NCBI GenBank assembly: GCA_021151685.1
Contig: JAGKWS010000016.1
Coordinates: forward strand, 1 to 51,121
Source of the DNA: Chitinophagaceae bacterium
Lineage (GTDB): Bacteria > Bacteroidota > Bacteroidia > Chitinophagales > Chitinophagaceae
Length of the DNA stretch: 51,121 bases
Direction: 5' to 3'
In this document: positions 9,552-17,774 of the stretch, piece after piece
Layout: each line of letters opens with the position of its first letter
Numbering within the stretch: the first letter of the stretch is position 1
Made by a program: the position numbers and the translations under genes
The notes under the pieces: generated by a model
Databases searched by the model: none
The model's input: only the letters and a program-made list of their open reading frames with translations
Told to the model about the DNA's origin: nothing

Positions 9552-9720
9552 CCCATTTGGCGCGAGTGTTTTTCACTCGTGTCTAAACACACCGCAGTCT
9601 TTTCGACTGCCATATGCGATCGGCCAATCGTGATAAAAAACAATTCAAATGTTGTCCAGCAAAGCTACCATGCCTGCCGTAGGCTGTTACCAACAGCAGG
9701 CATAATAGCCGCATTCCGCC
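9552..9720. repeat. Palindrome-bearing 169-bp repeat, copy 1
   Basis: First of two tandem copies. It contains two small perfect hairpins: CGAGTG-TTTTT-CACTCG at 9563-9579 and GCAGTC-TTTTC-GACTGC at 9594-9610, then a less conserved part ending in another inverted repeat (TGCCTGC ... GCAGGCA). The following copy is nearly identical over its first 110 bases. No open reading frame is supported. It resembles REP-like palindromic elements. Confidence 0.85.
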
Positions 9721-9895
9721 CCCAATTGGCGCGAGTGTTTTTCACTCGTGTCTAAACACACCGCAGTCTTTTCGACTGCCATATGCGGTCTGCCAATCGT
9801 GATAAAAAGCAATTCAAATATTGTCCCACAAAGCTAATTGTTTGCCGTAGACTCTTGCCTACGGCAGGCATGGCAGCCACATTCCGTTCGGCGGT
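9721..9895. repeat. Palindrome-bearing 169-bp repeat, copy 2
   Basis: Second tandem copy, starting exactly 169 bases after the first. The two 6-bp hairpins recur at 9732-9748 and 9763-9779 with identical sequence. The third hairpin has changed in sequence but is kept as a structure: TGCCGTAG (9843-9850) pairs with CTACGGCA (9859-9866). The unit ends in the flank of the next gene. Confidence 0.85.
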
Positions 9896-9916
9896 TCATT
9901 TGTGACAATAATAACA
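9881..9916 (+). repeat. 36-bp direct repeat, left copy, flanking the lipoprotein-like gene
   Basis: This 36-base stretch containing CGGCGGTTCA recurs at 10697-10732 in the same orientation with about 30 of 36 bases identical. The two copies bracket the gene at 10015-10674. Confidence 0.6.
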
Positions 9917-10014
9917 CCCACACTTCTTAGTGGTTCTTCTCGTCTATACTCTGAGTCCGGATTTTCTATTTTAAGAATCAATCCCTATTTTAGTCATTTA
10001 ACCAACCTTTGTAA

Positions 10015-10674
10015 ATGAAATTTATACTCCTCCCCAGCAAGCTTAGGTTAATATTCTACCTATCGTTTGTGCTTTTGTGTGGTGCAGTGCTCTGCCAGGG
10101 ATGCGCACAACAAAATGACGAATTAGCATTGTATAGAAATTTGCTATCTGCCACCGAACAATTGAAAACCAAAGGCAAGATAGGATTGATAAGTAAAGAG
10201 GCTTACCAAATGGCCGAATCGCTGGATGCGGCGCATCCAGCTAGTTACTTTGATGCGGCAATAGAATATATGTCTAAATCCCGCTTCAACGACGCCTCAT
10301 TTCTTTTTTATGTTGGCCGTTTGAGATACAGATATTACAACTCAGCCAATCCCAAGTATGAGAACGGAGATGATGGAGCCTTGCTTGCATCACTGACAGC
10401 TACAATACAAGAGTCCCTAAATATTTACCTGAAGTCCGAAATCAACAATTACATAGCTATAGTAGACTCAGCAAAAAATTACTACAAGCGAAAGGATTAT
10501 CGCTTTTACCCCCGCTCTAAAAACTCAAAAAAATATGATGAGCAATGGCAGGGTATTCAAAAACTCATTGATGATATGAAAGCCAATAAGACTACTTATA
10601 CCAAAACATGGAATAAAGAAATAATGGAGTTTAGGTCTTTGTTCAAGGAAATGGAGAAAAACAGCAAAAAATAA
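10015..10674 (+). CDS. Secreted or lipoprotein-like hypothetical protein
   Basis: A 219-residue exported protein of unknown function. Residues 1-30 form a signal peptide with a hydrophobic core (LRLIFYLSFVLLCGAVL) ending in CQGCAQQ, where the second Cys could be lipidated, although the residue three before it is not typical of a lipobox. The mature part is mostly helical and charged, with a Lys-rich C-terminus (FKEMEKNSKK). An imperfect -7-like element (AACCTTTG) ends 3 bases before the ATG. The gene lies between palindromic repeats on the left and a structured repeat on the right and is bracketed by 36-bp direct repeats, so it may have moved as a unit; that is inference. Confidence 0.65.
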   Translation: MKFILLPSKLRLIFYLSFVLLCGAVLCQGCAQQNDELALYRNLLSATEQLKTKGKIGLISKEAYQMAESLDAAHPASYFDAAIEYMSKSRFNDASFLFYVGRLRYRYYNSANPKYENGDDGALLASLTATIQESLNIYLKSEINNYIAIVDSAKNYYKRKDYRFYPRSKNSKKYDEQWQGIQKLIDDMKANKTTYTKTWNKEIMEFRSLFKEMEKNSKK

Positions 10675-10696
10675 GACTGGAGGTACAATCTTTTTT

Positions 10697-10732
10697 ATTC
10701 CTTCCGGCGGTTCACTTGCCACAACAATAACA
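10697..10732 (+). repeat. 36-bp direct repeat, right copy
   Basis: Right-hand partner of the repeat at 9881-9916, located 22 bp after the stop of the lipoprotein-like gene. The shared core is CGGCGGTTCA followed by a conserved ACAA-AATAACA tail. Confidence 0.6.
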
Positions 10733-10759
10733 TTGAATCAGCCTACACATAATACCACA

Positions 10760-10982
10760 GGCAACCCCGCTGGGGTTTGACCACTAATCTTTCATCTACC
10801 CCGTGCTTTGCACGGGGCTATCATTGGGGCTGCCCTCCGGGCAAAACACATACATGCAAATACAATGCTGTGTATTGCGTACCACATTAGCCCGAAGGGC
10901 TACCCCAATGATAGCCCCCGGTGAATCCGGGGGATAACGTACACACAGCTCACAACCCCGAAGGGTGTTGCCCAAATGGCCA
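10760..10982. repeat. Highly structured intergenic repeat, copy A
   Basis: A non-coding element bounded by GGCAAC (10760) and GTTGCC (10982). Nested perfect stems are visible: AACCCC/GGGGTT (10763-10777), CCCCGTGC/GCACGGGG (10799-10817), a 16-bp outer stem GGGGCTATCATTGGGG (10814-10829) with CCCCAATGATAGCCCC (10903-10918), inside it TGCCC/GGGCA (10831-10843), AATACA/TGTATT (10859-10876) and AGCCC/GGGCT (10889-10901), then CCCCCGG/CCGGGGG (10915-10933). A diverged copy lies at 11840-12046. I know of no function. Confidence 0.85.
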
Positions 10983-11136
10983 CAGGCAATGTGCGATAAA
11001 ATCAACCAGGTCACAGTTTTATCACCAAACAAATAAACCAAACCACAAAGCATAAGCTACACAACATCATTTTCTCTTCCGCCCACACACTTTATGCAAA
11101 TTGTCCCTTTTTGCATCTATACCCCAAACTACCTTC

Positions 11137-11799
11137 ATGAAACATACATTGCTGCTACTACTTTGGGTAAATACCGCTGCCATATGTTGGGGGCAAGACA
11201 CCATACTATTCAACAGGAACTGTCTTGTTACTGCCAAGCCCGAAAGCGTATCGGTTGCAGACCCCGTTACCGGCAACATCATCAAAAAAACAACACCTGT
11301 AACACTTACATTCCTGAACGGGGAAAGAATATATTCAAGAATGGAACTCGACAACCCGCCAGCCATCCCCAACAATCAGGGGCACAGCAGCAAATTGTCC
11401 GAATATATTTTTCAAAGTGCCAAAAGCAAACTACAGCTACTTCCCGATGGCATGTATCTTTTAGATATTGCCAACCCTGTTATAGACAAACAAGGTCGCC
11501 TTGTTTACTACAAAATGAATGGCATAAAACAAATAATGATACCCAAAACTACTCCCCAAGCCCCGAACAAGAAACTGGTATATACCGAATTCATAACAGA
11601 CGATTGGTCTATACCCTCCAATATCAGGAGCGAAATAAATGAAGTAGTCAACAGTACGCTGTTGCATTTCCCTGTAGTCACACCGGCACAACTACACAAC
11701 AAACCAGTCAATGCTACCGGCTACCTCTTTTCATTGCAACACTATATTCTCGTAGAAAAGCATATCGCAAAAAACGTTGATGATTACTTTTCCCTGTAG
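11137..11799 (+). CDS. Secreted hypothetical protein
   Basis: A 220-residue exported protein that I do not recognise. The signal peptide is MKHTLLLLLWVNTAAICWGQ, so I start at the ATG at 11137 and not at an earlier in-frame TTG at 11101. The mature protein has alternating hydrophobic and polar residues suggesting beta structure, a VIDKQGRLVYYKMNGIKQIM segment near the middle and no further membrane segment. It is probably periplasmic or surface-exposed. The gene is enclosed by the two copies of the structured repeat (10760-10982 and 11840-12046), in the same orientation as the lipoprotein-like gene and parDE. Confidence 0.65.
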   Translation: MKHTLLLLLWVNTAAICWGQDTILFNRNCLVTAKPESVSVADPVTGNIIKKTTPVTLTFLNGERIYSRMELDNPPAIPNNQGHSSKLSEYIFQSAKSKLQLLPDGMYLLDIANPVIDKQGRLVYYKMNGIKQIMIPKTTPQAPNKKLVYTEFITDDWSIPSNIRSEINEVVNSTLLHFPVVTPAQLHNKPVNATGYLFSLQHYILVEKHIAKNVDDYFSL

Positions 11800-11839
11800 C
11801 CAATGCAGCAAACGTCACAGGCATACGGCTAACCGACAT

Positions 11840-12046
11840 ACCGCTGGGGTTTGACCACCATTTTTCAAATACCCGGTGCTGCGCACGGGGGTATCATTGG
11901 GGCTGCCCTTCAGGCAGAACACATAAAACGCCAATACACTGCTTTTTATTGCATACCGCATTAGCCCGAAGGGCAACCCCAATGATAGCCCCCTGCATGA
12001 CCAGGGGTAACAAATACACACCGCCCCCCCCGAAGGAAGTTGCCCA
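11840..12046. repeat. Highly structured intergenic repeat, copy B
   Basis: Diverged copy of the element at 10760-10982. The outer stem GGGGGTATCATTGGGG (11887-11902) pairs with CCCCAATGATAGCCCCC (11977-11993) with one bulge. The inner hairpin is now CTGCC-CTTCA-GGCAG, and the last one is CCCCTG-CATGAC-CAGGGG. Several sequence changes relative to copy A fall in both arms of a stem, so pairing is kept. Confidence 0.85.
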
Positions 12047-12208
12047 TATTAGCAGTCACCATCTCATAGGAAGAGCCGCTTGTACTAGCTGCATCGCACC
12101 CTATAACAGAACAACAGCCCTTTGCCATTCCCGTTTGCTTTAGTGCGTATCTCCTTACGTCAGCCTTTCACGTCCCCATTATTTGCTCAATTTCCACACC
12201 AAAAACAA

Positions 12209-12249
12209 ATGTCCATATTTGCCAATTTTGGACATCATGCATAACTTTA
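12209..12249 (+). promoter_or_regulatory. Promoter and likely operator of parDE
   Basis: TTTG (12218-12221) and TAACTTTA (12242-12249) are separated by 20 bases, as in the Bacteroidota -33/-7 promoter. A 7-bp inverted repeat, ATGTCCA (12209-12215) and TGGACAT (12229-12235), overlaps the promoter. ParD antitoxins usually repress their own operon by binding such a palindrome; that role is inferred here. Confidence 0.6.
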
Positions 12250-12268
12250 CTGATACAATGCTTCGTAT

Positions 12269-12493
12269 ATGAATATTAGCTTCACCGAAAAACAGGAAAA
12301 GTACATAGCCAATCAATTGGCCAGTGGCGATTTTCAAAATGCTTCGGAGGTAGTGAGGGACGCGCTCCGCCTGCACGAACTGTTCAGAAACAAGGTACTC
12401 GAAGAACTTCGAATGGAAATTGACAAGGGCTGGAATGCCCCCGTGAGCAAACGTTCTGTGAAAGACATAATAAAATCCAAGTCGGAAAAATAA
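12269..12493 (+). CDS. parD: ParD-like type II antitoxin
   Basis: A 74-residue antitoxin. The N-terminal 45 residues show the ribbon-helix-helix DNA-binding fold typical of ParD/CopG proteins: MNISFTEKQEKYIANQLASG followed by the conserved FQNASEVVRDALRLHE helix pair. The charged C-terminal tail (VKDIIKSKSEK) would wrap around the toxin. It precedes the toxin gene by 3 bases, the usual antitoxin-first order, and has a promoter with an overlapping inverted repeat. The pair sits in an accessory patch rich in repeats. Confidence 0.93.
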   Translation: MNISFTEKQEKYIANQLASGDFQNASEVVRDALRLHELFRNKVLEELRMEIDKGWNAPVSKRSVKDIIKSKSEK

Positions 12494-12496
12494 CGT

Positions 12497-12799
12497 ATGC
12501 CCACCAACGTTCGCTTTTATCAACTCTCGGAGGAGGCCGACAATGACCTGCAAGACATCTACGACTATACTGAGGAACATTTTGGCACAGACCAGGCTAT
12601 CAAGTATTTGCTGGACCTTGAGGAATTATTTAATCTTCTATGCACGCATACCCAAACAGGTCGCGCGAGAAATGATGTTAGAGAAGGCCTTAGAAGTTCA
12701 TCATACGTAAGCCATGTAGTTTTCTACAGAGTATTACAAAACCATATTCTGGTAGTGCGTGTATTGCACGCCAGTAGAGACGTGCCAAAATTTTTGTAG
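12497..12799 (+). CDS. parE: ParE/RelE superfamily toxin
   Basis: A 100-residue toxin of the ParE branch of the RelE/ParE superfamily; ParE proteins act on DNA gyrase, whereas RelE relatives cleave mRNA. Recognisable features are the N-terminal strand and helix (FYQLSEEADNDLQDIYDYTEEHFG), the RARNDVREGLRSSSYVSHVVFYRV segment in which the GLR-S-Y-HV-FYRV pattern is diagnostic, and the C-terminal ILVVRVLHASRD strand. It is translated 3 bases after the antitoxin stop. No inactivating change is seen, so the pair should be functional. Confidence 0.93.
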   Translation: MPTNVRFYQLSEEADNDLQDIYDYTEEHFGTDQAIKYLLDLEELFNLLCTHTQTGRARNDVREGLRSSSYVSHVVFYRVLQNHILVVRVLHASRDVPKFL

Positions 12800-12893
12800 A
12801 CCACTTCTTACGCTAATACATAGCGATTCCAATACCTACTTATTACCCTCCAAATTCCCGAAGATTGTTGCCACCCCATGCAACGGGCTTTAA

Positions 12894-14453
12894 TCATTCA
12901 AGCAATATCCACCTTACCTGTGGCACCTTCTCAGAACCTTCAATTCCTTTGGCCAGAGTGGCAAATGTGTGGGTGGTTTCATTGTAATTGCCACGTAGGG
13001 TAAAGTCTTCGAACACAGCCTCTGTAGTGGTACCTTTTTCCATTAATGGCAATACTGCTGCCTTGCTGCCGTTCAGGGCATAACACACCATTTGCCGGTC
13101 CTTTCTGTACGAGGTTTTCAGACGCTGACCTTCCTCTTTCCGTTGTATGTTTTTGCCTATTTCATTGGCCAGCAAATACATGTTTTTACCGGTCGCTATA
13201 ACATCTACACCATGCATTCTCATCTCGTTCATATTCGGGGTGCCCAGGTTGGTCTGCCGGCGTTCTATGTAATATCCGGCCCGCTCTACGGTATCGCCCT
13301 CCATTACCAGAATACCTATATCGCCCAATGTCATAGTACTTGCCGATGAACTGAATGCATTGGGCTCATTAAATTCAAGATTTTCCATGAGCACTACCGT
13401 ACTGCCGTCCTCGCGCACCAACAGACTTTGTGGCACACCATTATACGCTCCACTCTTGCCGGGCATTTTTCCCTTGGCCTCTGCCACCTTTGTTGCATCC
13501 AATTCATGTATTGTGCGCATGTTCAGACTCTCAGGGTCTATTGACAGTATGCGCGACGTATAGGCTTGTATATTGCCCGCAAATGCCCCTGTTCTTGCTT
13601 CGGTATTCATGAGCATATGCAACACATGGTGAGGCGCATCGTATAGCAACACGGCATTGGTTTGTTTCAAATCCTGCATTGGTTGCAATGGCTTCAGTAT
13701 AGGTGCCGCATTGTTTGCACCAACCGTGGCCACATATACCTTTCCATTCTTGTAAAGCACCGACTCGGCACCATATAGTGCCAGAAACAGGTTTTTATCT
13801 CCATTTACGGCCAGGCTCAAGATATTGAAGTTCACCACAGACTCGTTGGGATAGGGTACTATCGCATCGCGCAATAGCTTGTGCTGACCGTCGAAATGAA
13901 TGGTTCGTATCCGGTCTTCATTTCTATCGCCCACGCTGCGGTAAATACCCACTGCATAGCAATCTGAAACCTGGTCTTTGGCAATAAGAATGTTTGTGTT
14001 CACATTTCCCTTCATGGCAGCCATACCCAATTTGGGAAATTCATAGATCTTGTCTTCTGCCATAAGTGCCCCCGTACCCGGATGAAAACGCAGCCGATAC
14101 AATGCGGGCGTACGTCCATAATACTCCTTGAAGAAAATTACCGGTTCACCATTTATCTCATAAATGGCTTGCAGCACCGCATTGAGCTTCACTTGTTCGC
14201 ACGTAATGGCCGCTACCGCAAATCGTTTACGGCTCTTATCAAAAAGCGACACTTCGTATTTGTTCTTAGAACCTACACACATGGCAAATGTGGTCCCGCT
14301 CTTCAACTGCAGTATGCAATGAAAACCACGAGTGTACTCCTCCCCTAACTCTTCGCTCTTTTCTACCTGCAACTGTGCAGTGGCCCGCCCCGCCATCAGA
14401 CAACTTAAGAGCAAGTAGCAGACAAACATTTGTTTCATAACATTCATACTCAT
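12894..14453 (-). CDS. Secreted hypothetical protein, possibly beta-propeller
   Basis: A 519-residue exported protein of unknown function. The signal peptide (MKQMFVCYLLLSCLMAGRATA) ends before QLQVEKSEE; three in-frame ATGs (14453, 14447, 14438) are possible starts. The body is made of repeated beta-strand-rich units with short polar turns (for example SLFDKSRKRFAVAAITCEQV and ILVMEGDTVERAGYYIERRQ), which is compatible with a propeller, but no family was recognised. There is no T9SS sorting domain, no lipobox and no membrane segment after the signal, so a periplasmic location is most likely. The gene diverges from the glycosyltransferase gene across a 231-bp gap. Confidence 0.75.
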   Translation of the reverse strand: MSMNVMKQMFVCYLLLSCLMAGRATAQLQVEKSEELGEEYTRGFHCILQLKSGTTFAMCVGSKNKYEVSLFDKSRKRFAVAAITCEQVKLNAVLQAIYEINGEPVIFFKEYYGRTPALYRLRFHPGTGALMAEDKIYEFPKLGMAAMKGNVNTNILIAKDQVSDCYAVGIYRSVGDRNEDRIRTIHFDGQHKLLRDAIVPYPNESVVNFNILSLAVNGDKNLFLALYGAESVLYKNGKVYVATVGANNAAPILKPLQPMQDLKQTNAVLLYDAPHHVLHMLMNTEARTGAFAGNIQAYTSRILSIDPESLNMRTIHELDATKVAEAKGKMPGKSGAYNGVPQSLLVREDGSTVVLMENLEFNEPNAFSSSASTMTLGDIGILVMEGDTVERAGYYIERRQTNLGTPNMNEMRMHGVDVIATGKNMYLLANEIGKNIQRKEEGQRLKTSYRKDRQMVCYALNGSKAAVLPLMEKGTTTEAVFEDFTLRGNYNETTHTFATLAKGIEGSEKVPQVRWILLE

Positions 14454-14665
14454 TATATTATGCTATAAAAGAACACTGTACAGACATTATCGTTACAACC
14501 ATTGACGTTGAAAGAAGGTGATTTGTGAAGAAAGACACCCGCGTTTTTTCGTTCGATGCAAAAACAGATCGTCTTTACAAACAGCCCACTACATTAAGCG
14601 AAGCTACTTCGTGAAATGAAATAATAACTGAACCCACTACACTACCATCCATAACAACAACACAG

Positions 14666-14673
14666 TATATTTG
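14666..14673 (+). promoter_or_regulatory. TAnnTTTG -7 element of the glycosyltransferase gene
   Basis: TATATTTG is an exact consensus match and ends 11 bases before the ATG at 14685. The remaining 200 bases of this divergent intergenic region show no other element I can support. Confidence 0.5.
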
Positions 14674-14684
14674 TACCTTACGGT

Positions 14685-15695
14685 ATGAATCTGAGCAAAA
14701 AACCTTCGGTAACACACTTTTATCGCGAGCCCCGCAGTACAGGGGTGTCTATAGAAGGTATCTTCAGAACTGTAAAGGAAGATCTTGCCGGGCGCGCCAC
14801 CATCAAAAATGCCTATTGCGACCCCAAACTGTCGCGCCTGCGCAATACGCTCAATGCATCCAACTATGCCAACGACATCAACCACATTACTGGCGATGTC
14901 AATTTTCTGGCAATGGGGCTGCGGGGCCGCAAGAACATCCTCACCATTCACGATTTTGGCTATTACGAAAACCCCGTACACTCCCGGCTCAAACACCTGT
15001 TCTACCACACCTTCTGGTTTGCGCTGCCACTGCGGCATATATCGGTAGTAACAGTCGTGTCCGAGTTTACCAAGGAAAAGCTCATACGCTATTTCCACTA
15101 TCCCGAAGCGCAGATACGTGTAATACCCGACCCGGTAAAACCTGTATTCCGCTACACCTACAAAGACCAGTTGGCCGACAAGCCCGTGATACTAATGCTG
15201 GGCTCCGGCAAGCACAAAAATCTGGATGGGCTTATAGAAGCCACCCGCAACGTAGGCATACATCTCGACATTGTAGGCTGGCCCGCACCCGACGAGTTGG
15301 AGAAACTGAAAAGCTATGGCATCTCGCACACCATCAGCAACAAACTGTCCGACGAAGAGGTATTTCAGCGGTATACCCAGTGCGATATGTTGTATATAGC
15401 CTCGCACTACGAGGGTTTTGGAATGCCTATCATAGAAGCACAGGCCGTAGGCCGTCCCGTCATTACCAGCAACATTGGTGCCATGCGCGAGGTAGGTGAA
15501 GGATCGGCCCTGCTGGTAGACCCTACCAACCCCACCGACATCCGCAATGCCATCACCCGTCTTGCCGGCGACAGAGCCCTCTACGGTGCCACCGTCAACC
15601 GTGGCCTTCGCAACGCCGCCCGGTTCGATCATAAGGTAGTCTCAGAACAATACCTCAACCTATACATGGAGCTGCACAACATGCCGGGCAAGTAA
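14685..15695 (+). CDS. GT-B glycosyltransferase, family 4-like (group 1)
   Basis: A 336-residue cytoplasmic or membrane-associated enzyme that transfers a sugar from a nucleotide donor to a glycan or lipid acceptor. The C-terminal Rossmann domain carries VILMLGSGKHKNLDGLIEA at about residues 168-186 and the EX7E motif (Glu243 and Glu251 in HYEGFGMPIIEA), followed by GRPVITSNIGAMREV and LLVDP, all typical of GT4 retaining enzymes. The N-terminal acceptor domain is shorter than in many relatives but shows LTIHDFGYY and VSEFTKEKL. The sugar and acceptor are unknown. The gene has its own promoter and ends one base before the convergent frameshifted gene. Confidence 0.92.
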   Translation: MNLSKKPSVTHFYREPRSTGVSIEGIFRTVKEDLAGRATIKNAYCDPKLSRLRNTLNASNYANDINHITGDVNFLAMGLRGRKNILTIHDFGYYENPVHSRLKHLFYHTFWFALPLRHISVVTVVSEFTKEKLIRYFHYPEAQIRVIPDPVKPVFRYTYKDQLADKPVILMLGSGKHKNLDGLIEATRNVGIHLDIVGWPAPDELEKLKSYGISHTISNKLSDEEVFQRYTQCDMLYIASHYEGFGMPIIEAQAVGRPVITSNIGAMREVGEGSALLVDPTNPTDIRNAITRLAGDRALYGATVNRGLRNAARFDHKVVSEQYLNLYMELHNMPGK

Positions 15696-15696
15696 C

Positions 15697-16507
15697 CTAC
15701 CGCCCCAAAAACCTGTCCAGCCGATAGCCCCATGTAGTAGCGTGCAGCACGGCATGCCTGTACCTGCGTTTCACCTCTACATACCGCCACCGCTCATAAA
15801 ACACTACACTGAATTCGGCCCCGCGTTGCCCCACCAAATGCAAGCGCAGGGTCACATACTGGCTATCTGATAGGAGGGAGCCTCGTGCAAATGATTGTCG
15901 TGCGCATATACCCCACCTGTTACAAATTGGGTATAGGTCAGTATTTTGTAGTGGCTTATATCGGTAGGTGTCAGCACCATTATGGGTTGCCCGTGCGCCA
16001 CCAGAGCCAGTTGACGTGCGTTCACATTCATAGCCAAACCCATGTAGCCGGCAGGCGTTATAAAGAACTCCTGCCCCCTCAGTTGGGGTAAGGCATATAG
16101 CTCTTCCATCAACCGGCTATAGCGGTGGTTGCGCTCCATATATTTGCGCAGCAACAATACGGCAGGCACCGCAAAAAACAGTACCGATGGCACAAATACA
16201 CCTGCTTCTTCATATTGCCCAGTACCAACGCACCCAGTACATTGCCCACCATCATCACCGTTAGCAGGCCCAGTAGCATCGTTCCTGTGGGCAGTGGCGC
16301 ATTCAGCCCACGGGGTGGGCCATCCAGTACTCTATTGCGTGTACGTTTGTGCAGTACCGCCCACCAGCTTCCATAGCCGGCCATCATTACTGCCGACAGC
16401 GCACCACCCATAGTGTCCGTATCGCCACTCAGTATATCGGCCACGGTACCAGCCACACACAGCAGGCACAGTACCAGCAGCCCTATGGCCCAAGGGTTCT
16501 TTTTCAT
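15697..16507 (-). pseudogene. Membrane protein gene interrupted by two frameshifts
   Basis: Three consecutive open frames join into one protein of about 270 residues. Frame 1 starts at Met 16507 (MKKNPWAIGLLVLCLLCV) and runs to the GGG run at 16218-16220; adding one G gives LGQYEEAGVFVPSVLFFAVP and continues in frame 2. Near 15871-15878 one missing base in another G/C run shifts the reading again, to ...SDSQYVTLRLHLVGQRGAEF..., ending at TAG 15697-15699, one base from the convergent glycosyltransferase stop. The N-terminal half has about four membrane segments; the C-terminal half is soluble and basic. The family is unknown. Both events are single-base deletions in short homopolymers, so either the sequence has errors or the gene is decaying. 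Confidence 0.75.
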
Positions 16508-16538
16508 ATTACCAATAAAAATAGTAAGGAAAACTATA

Positions 16539-17771
16539 CTATACCGAGCGCAGCGTGCTCCACGCCCTTACCGCCCGCGATGCGGGGTACCACGAGGCCA
16601 CCAGCCCTATTACCAGTACCGTACCCGTTACCAGCAGAAAGTCGGCAATGTGCAGCTCCACCGGGTAGGCATCCATCAGGAAGGAGCCATTTATTTTGGC
16701 CAGCCCAAACTGCATTTGGGCTGCACACAGCAAAAGGCCCAGCACCAAGCCCGATGCACAACCAACCATAGACCACAATACCCCCTCTGTGAGGAATATG
16801 AGCCGCAGGGTTACAGGTTCGGCACCCATGGCGCGTAGTATGGTTATATCGCGCTGTTTCTCCAGCACCATTACCGACATAGCCCCCACCATATTGAAGG
16901 ACGCAATGAGCAGCACCATCACCAATATGGCATAGATTGTCCACCCTTCCGACTTCATGACCATAAACATGGCCTGATTTTGCTCGTACCTGTCCGACAC
17001 CTTATAGCCTTCGCCAAACAGGGTTTTCAGCTTCTTCTTCACTACCTCGGCCTTGCCGGGCTCCACCTTCATCTCTACCGACGATATTGCCGAGCCGGCA
17101 TTAAACAGTGTTTGCACCAGCGGCAGTGCGGCCAGCAGGTACTTATCGTCAAACTCGTCTGATATACGGAACAACCCGGCAGGGTGTACTTCCAAATGCC
17201 TATAGGCCGATTCGGGATTGGCAATAAAGTTCGTATTATCGGCATTGCCATACCATATCTGCACCGTACTGAACACATTGTTGATGTCGGCCCCCAACTC
17301 ATTCATCAGCCGGGCTCCACCAATAGTCGTGTTCGGGTTACCGGCCGATACGGTGATATCGCCCGTTATGTACTGTGCTATCTCGTTTACCTTTATATAG
17401 TGGTTGTCTATGCCCTTCAGCCGGGCTATTTTCTGCACCCCGCTATGGGCATTGGTCACTATTACATTGTCTTCCAGCACGGCCGTTATACCCCGTACTC
17501 CATCTATGCGTGCGGCAGCTTCATACTGTGCCCCGGTCAGTTGGAAGAACTTACCCTTTTGCACGGTCACCTTCATATCGGGGTAGAAACCCGTGTACAG
17601 CTCCTTCACAAAACTCTCCATACCATTAAACACCGAAAGGACCACTATCATGGCAGCGGTACTTACCGCTATGGCCACAATACTGATCCTCGATAACAAT
17701 GGGGCCGCATTGGTAGTGCGCCTGCCACGCAGGTATCGCCATGCCAACTGCCAAATGAGCGTTCTGTTCAT
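16539..17771 (-). CDS. ABC transporter permease, FtsX-like (LolC/LolE/MacB type)
   Basis: A 410-residue inner-membrane permease. The N-terminal segment WQLAWRYLRGRR is the conserved amphipathic start of LolC/E proteins; it is followed by a first membrane helix (about residues 22-46), a large periplasmic domain, and three C-terminal helices (about 268-292, 312-340, 368-396) with the FtsX signature region ASFNMVGAMSVMVLEKQRDITILRAMGA. Such permeases, with an ATPase partner encoded elsewhere, extract lipoproteins from the inner membrane or export other substrates; the substrate here is not evident. It follows rbfA by 3 bases on the same strand, an arrangement I know from other Bacteroidota, so the two are almost certainly cotranscribed. 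Confidence 0.92.
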   Translation of the reverse strand: MNRTLIWQLAWRYLRGRRTTNAAPLLSRISIVAIAVSTAAMIVVLSVFNGMESFVKELYTGFYPDMKVTVQKGKFFQLTGAQYEAAARIDGVRGITAVLEDNVIVTNAHSGVQKIARLKGIDNHYIKVNEIAQYITGDITVSAGNPNTTIGGARLMNELGADINNVFSTVQIWYGNADNTNFIANPESAYRHLEVHPAGLFRISDEFDDKYLLAALPLVQTLFNAGSAISSVEMKVEPGKAEVVKKKLKTLFGEGYKVSDRYEQNQAMFMVMKSEGWTIYAILVMVLLIASFNMVGAMSVMVLEKQRDITILRAMGAEPVTLRLIFLTEGVLWSMVGCASGLVLGLLLCAAQMQFGLAKINGSFLMDAYPVELHIADFLLVTGTVLVIGLVASWYPASRAVRAWSTLRSV

Positions 17772-17774
17772 CTG

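Noticed and set aside
9552..9895. CRISPR array
   Set aside because: Only two units of 169 bp with partly diverged ends; no short repeats with unique spacers and no cas genes.
9552..12799. Integron-like cassette array: same-strand small genes separated by palindromic sites
   Set aside because: No GTTRRRY/RYYYAAC core sites were found at consistent positions, the palindromic elements exceed 200 bp, and no integrase gene is in the window.
12808..12880. Terminator between parE and the convergent secreted-protein gene
   Set aside because: Only 5-bp stems (CGCTA/TAGCG and GTTGC/GCAAC) without a U tract were seen.
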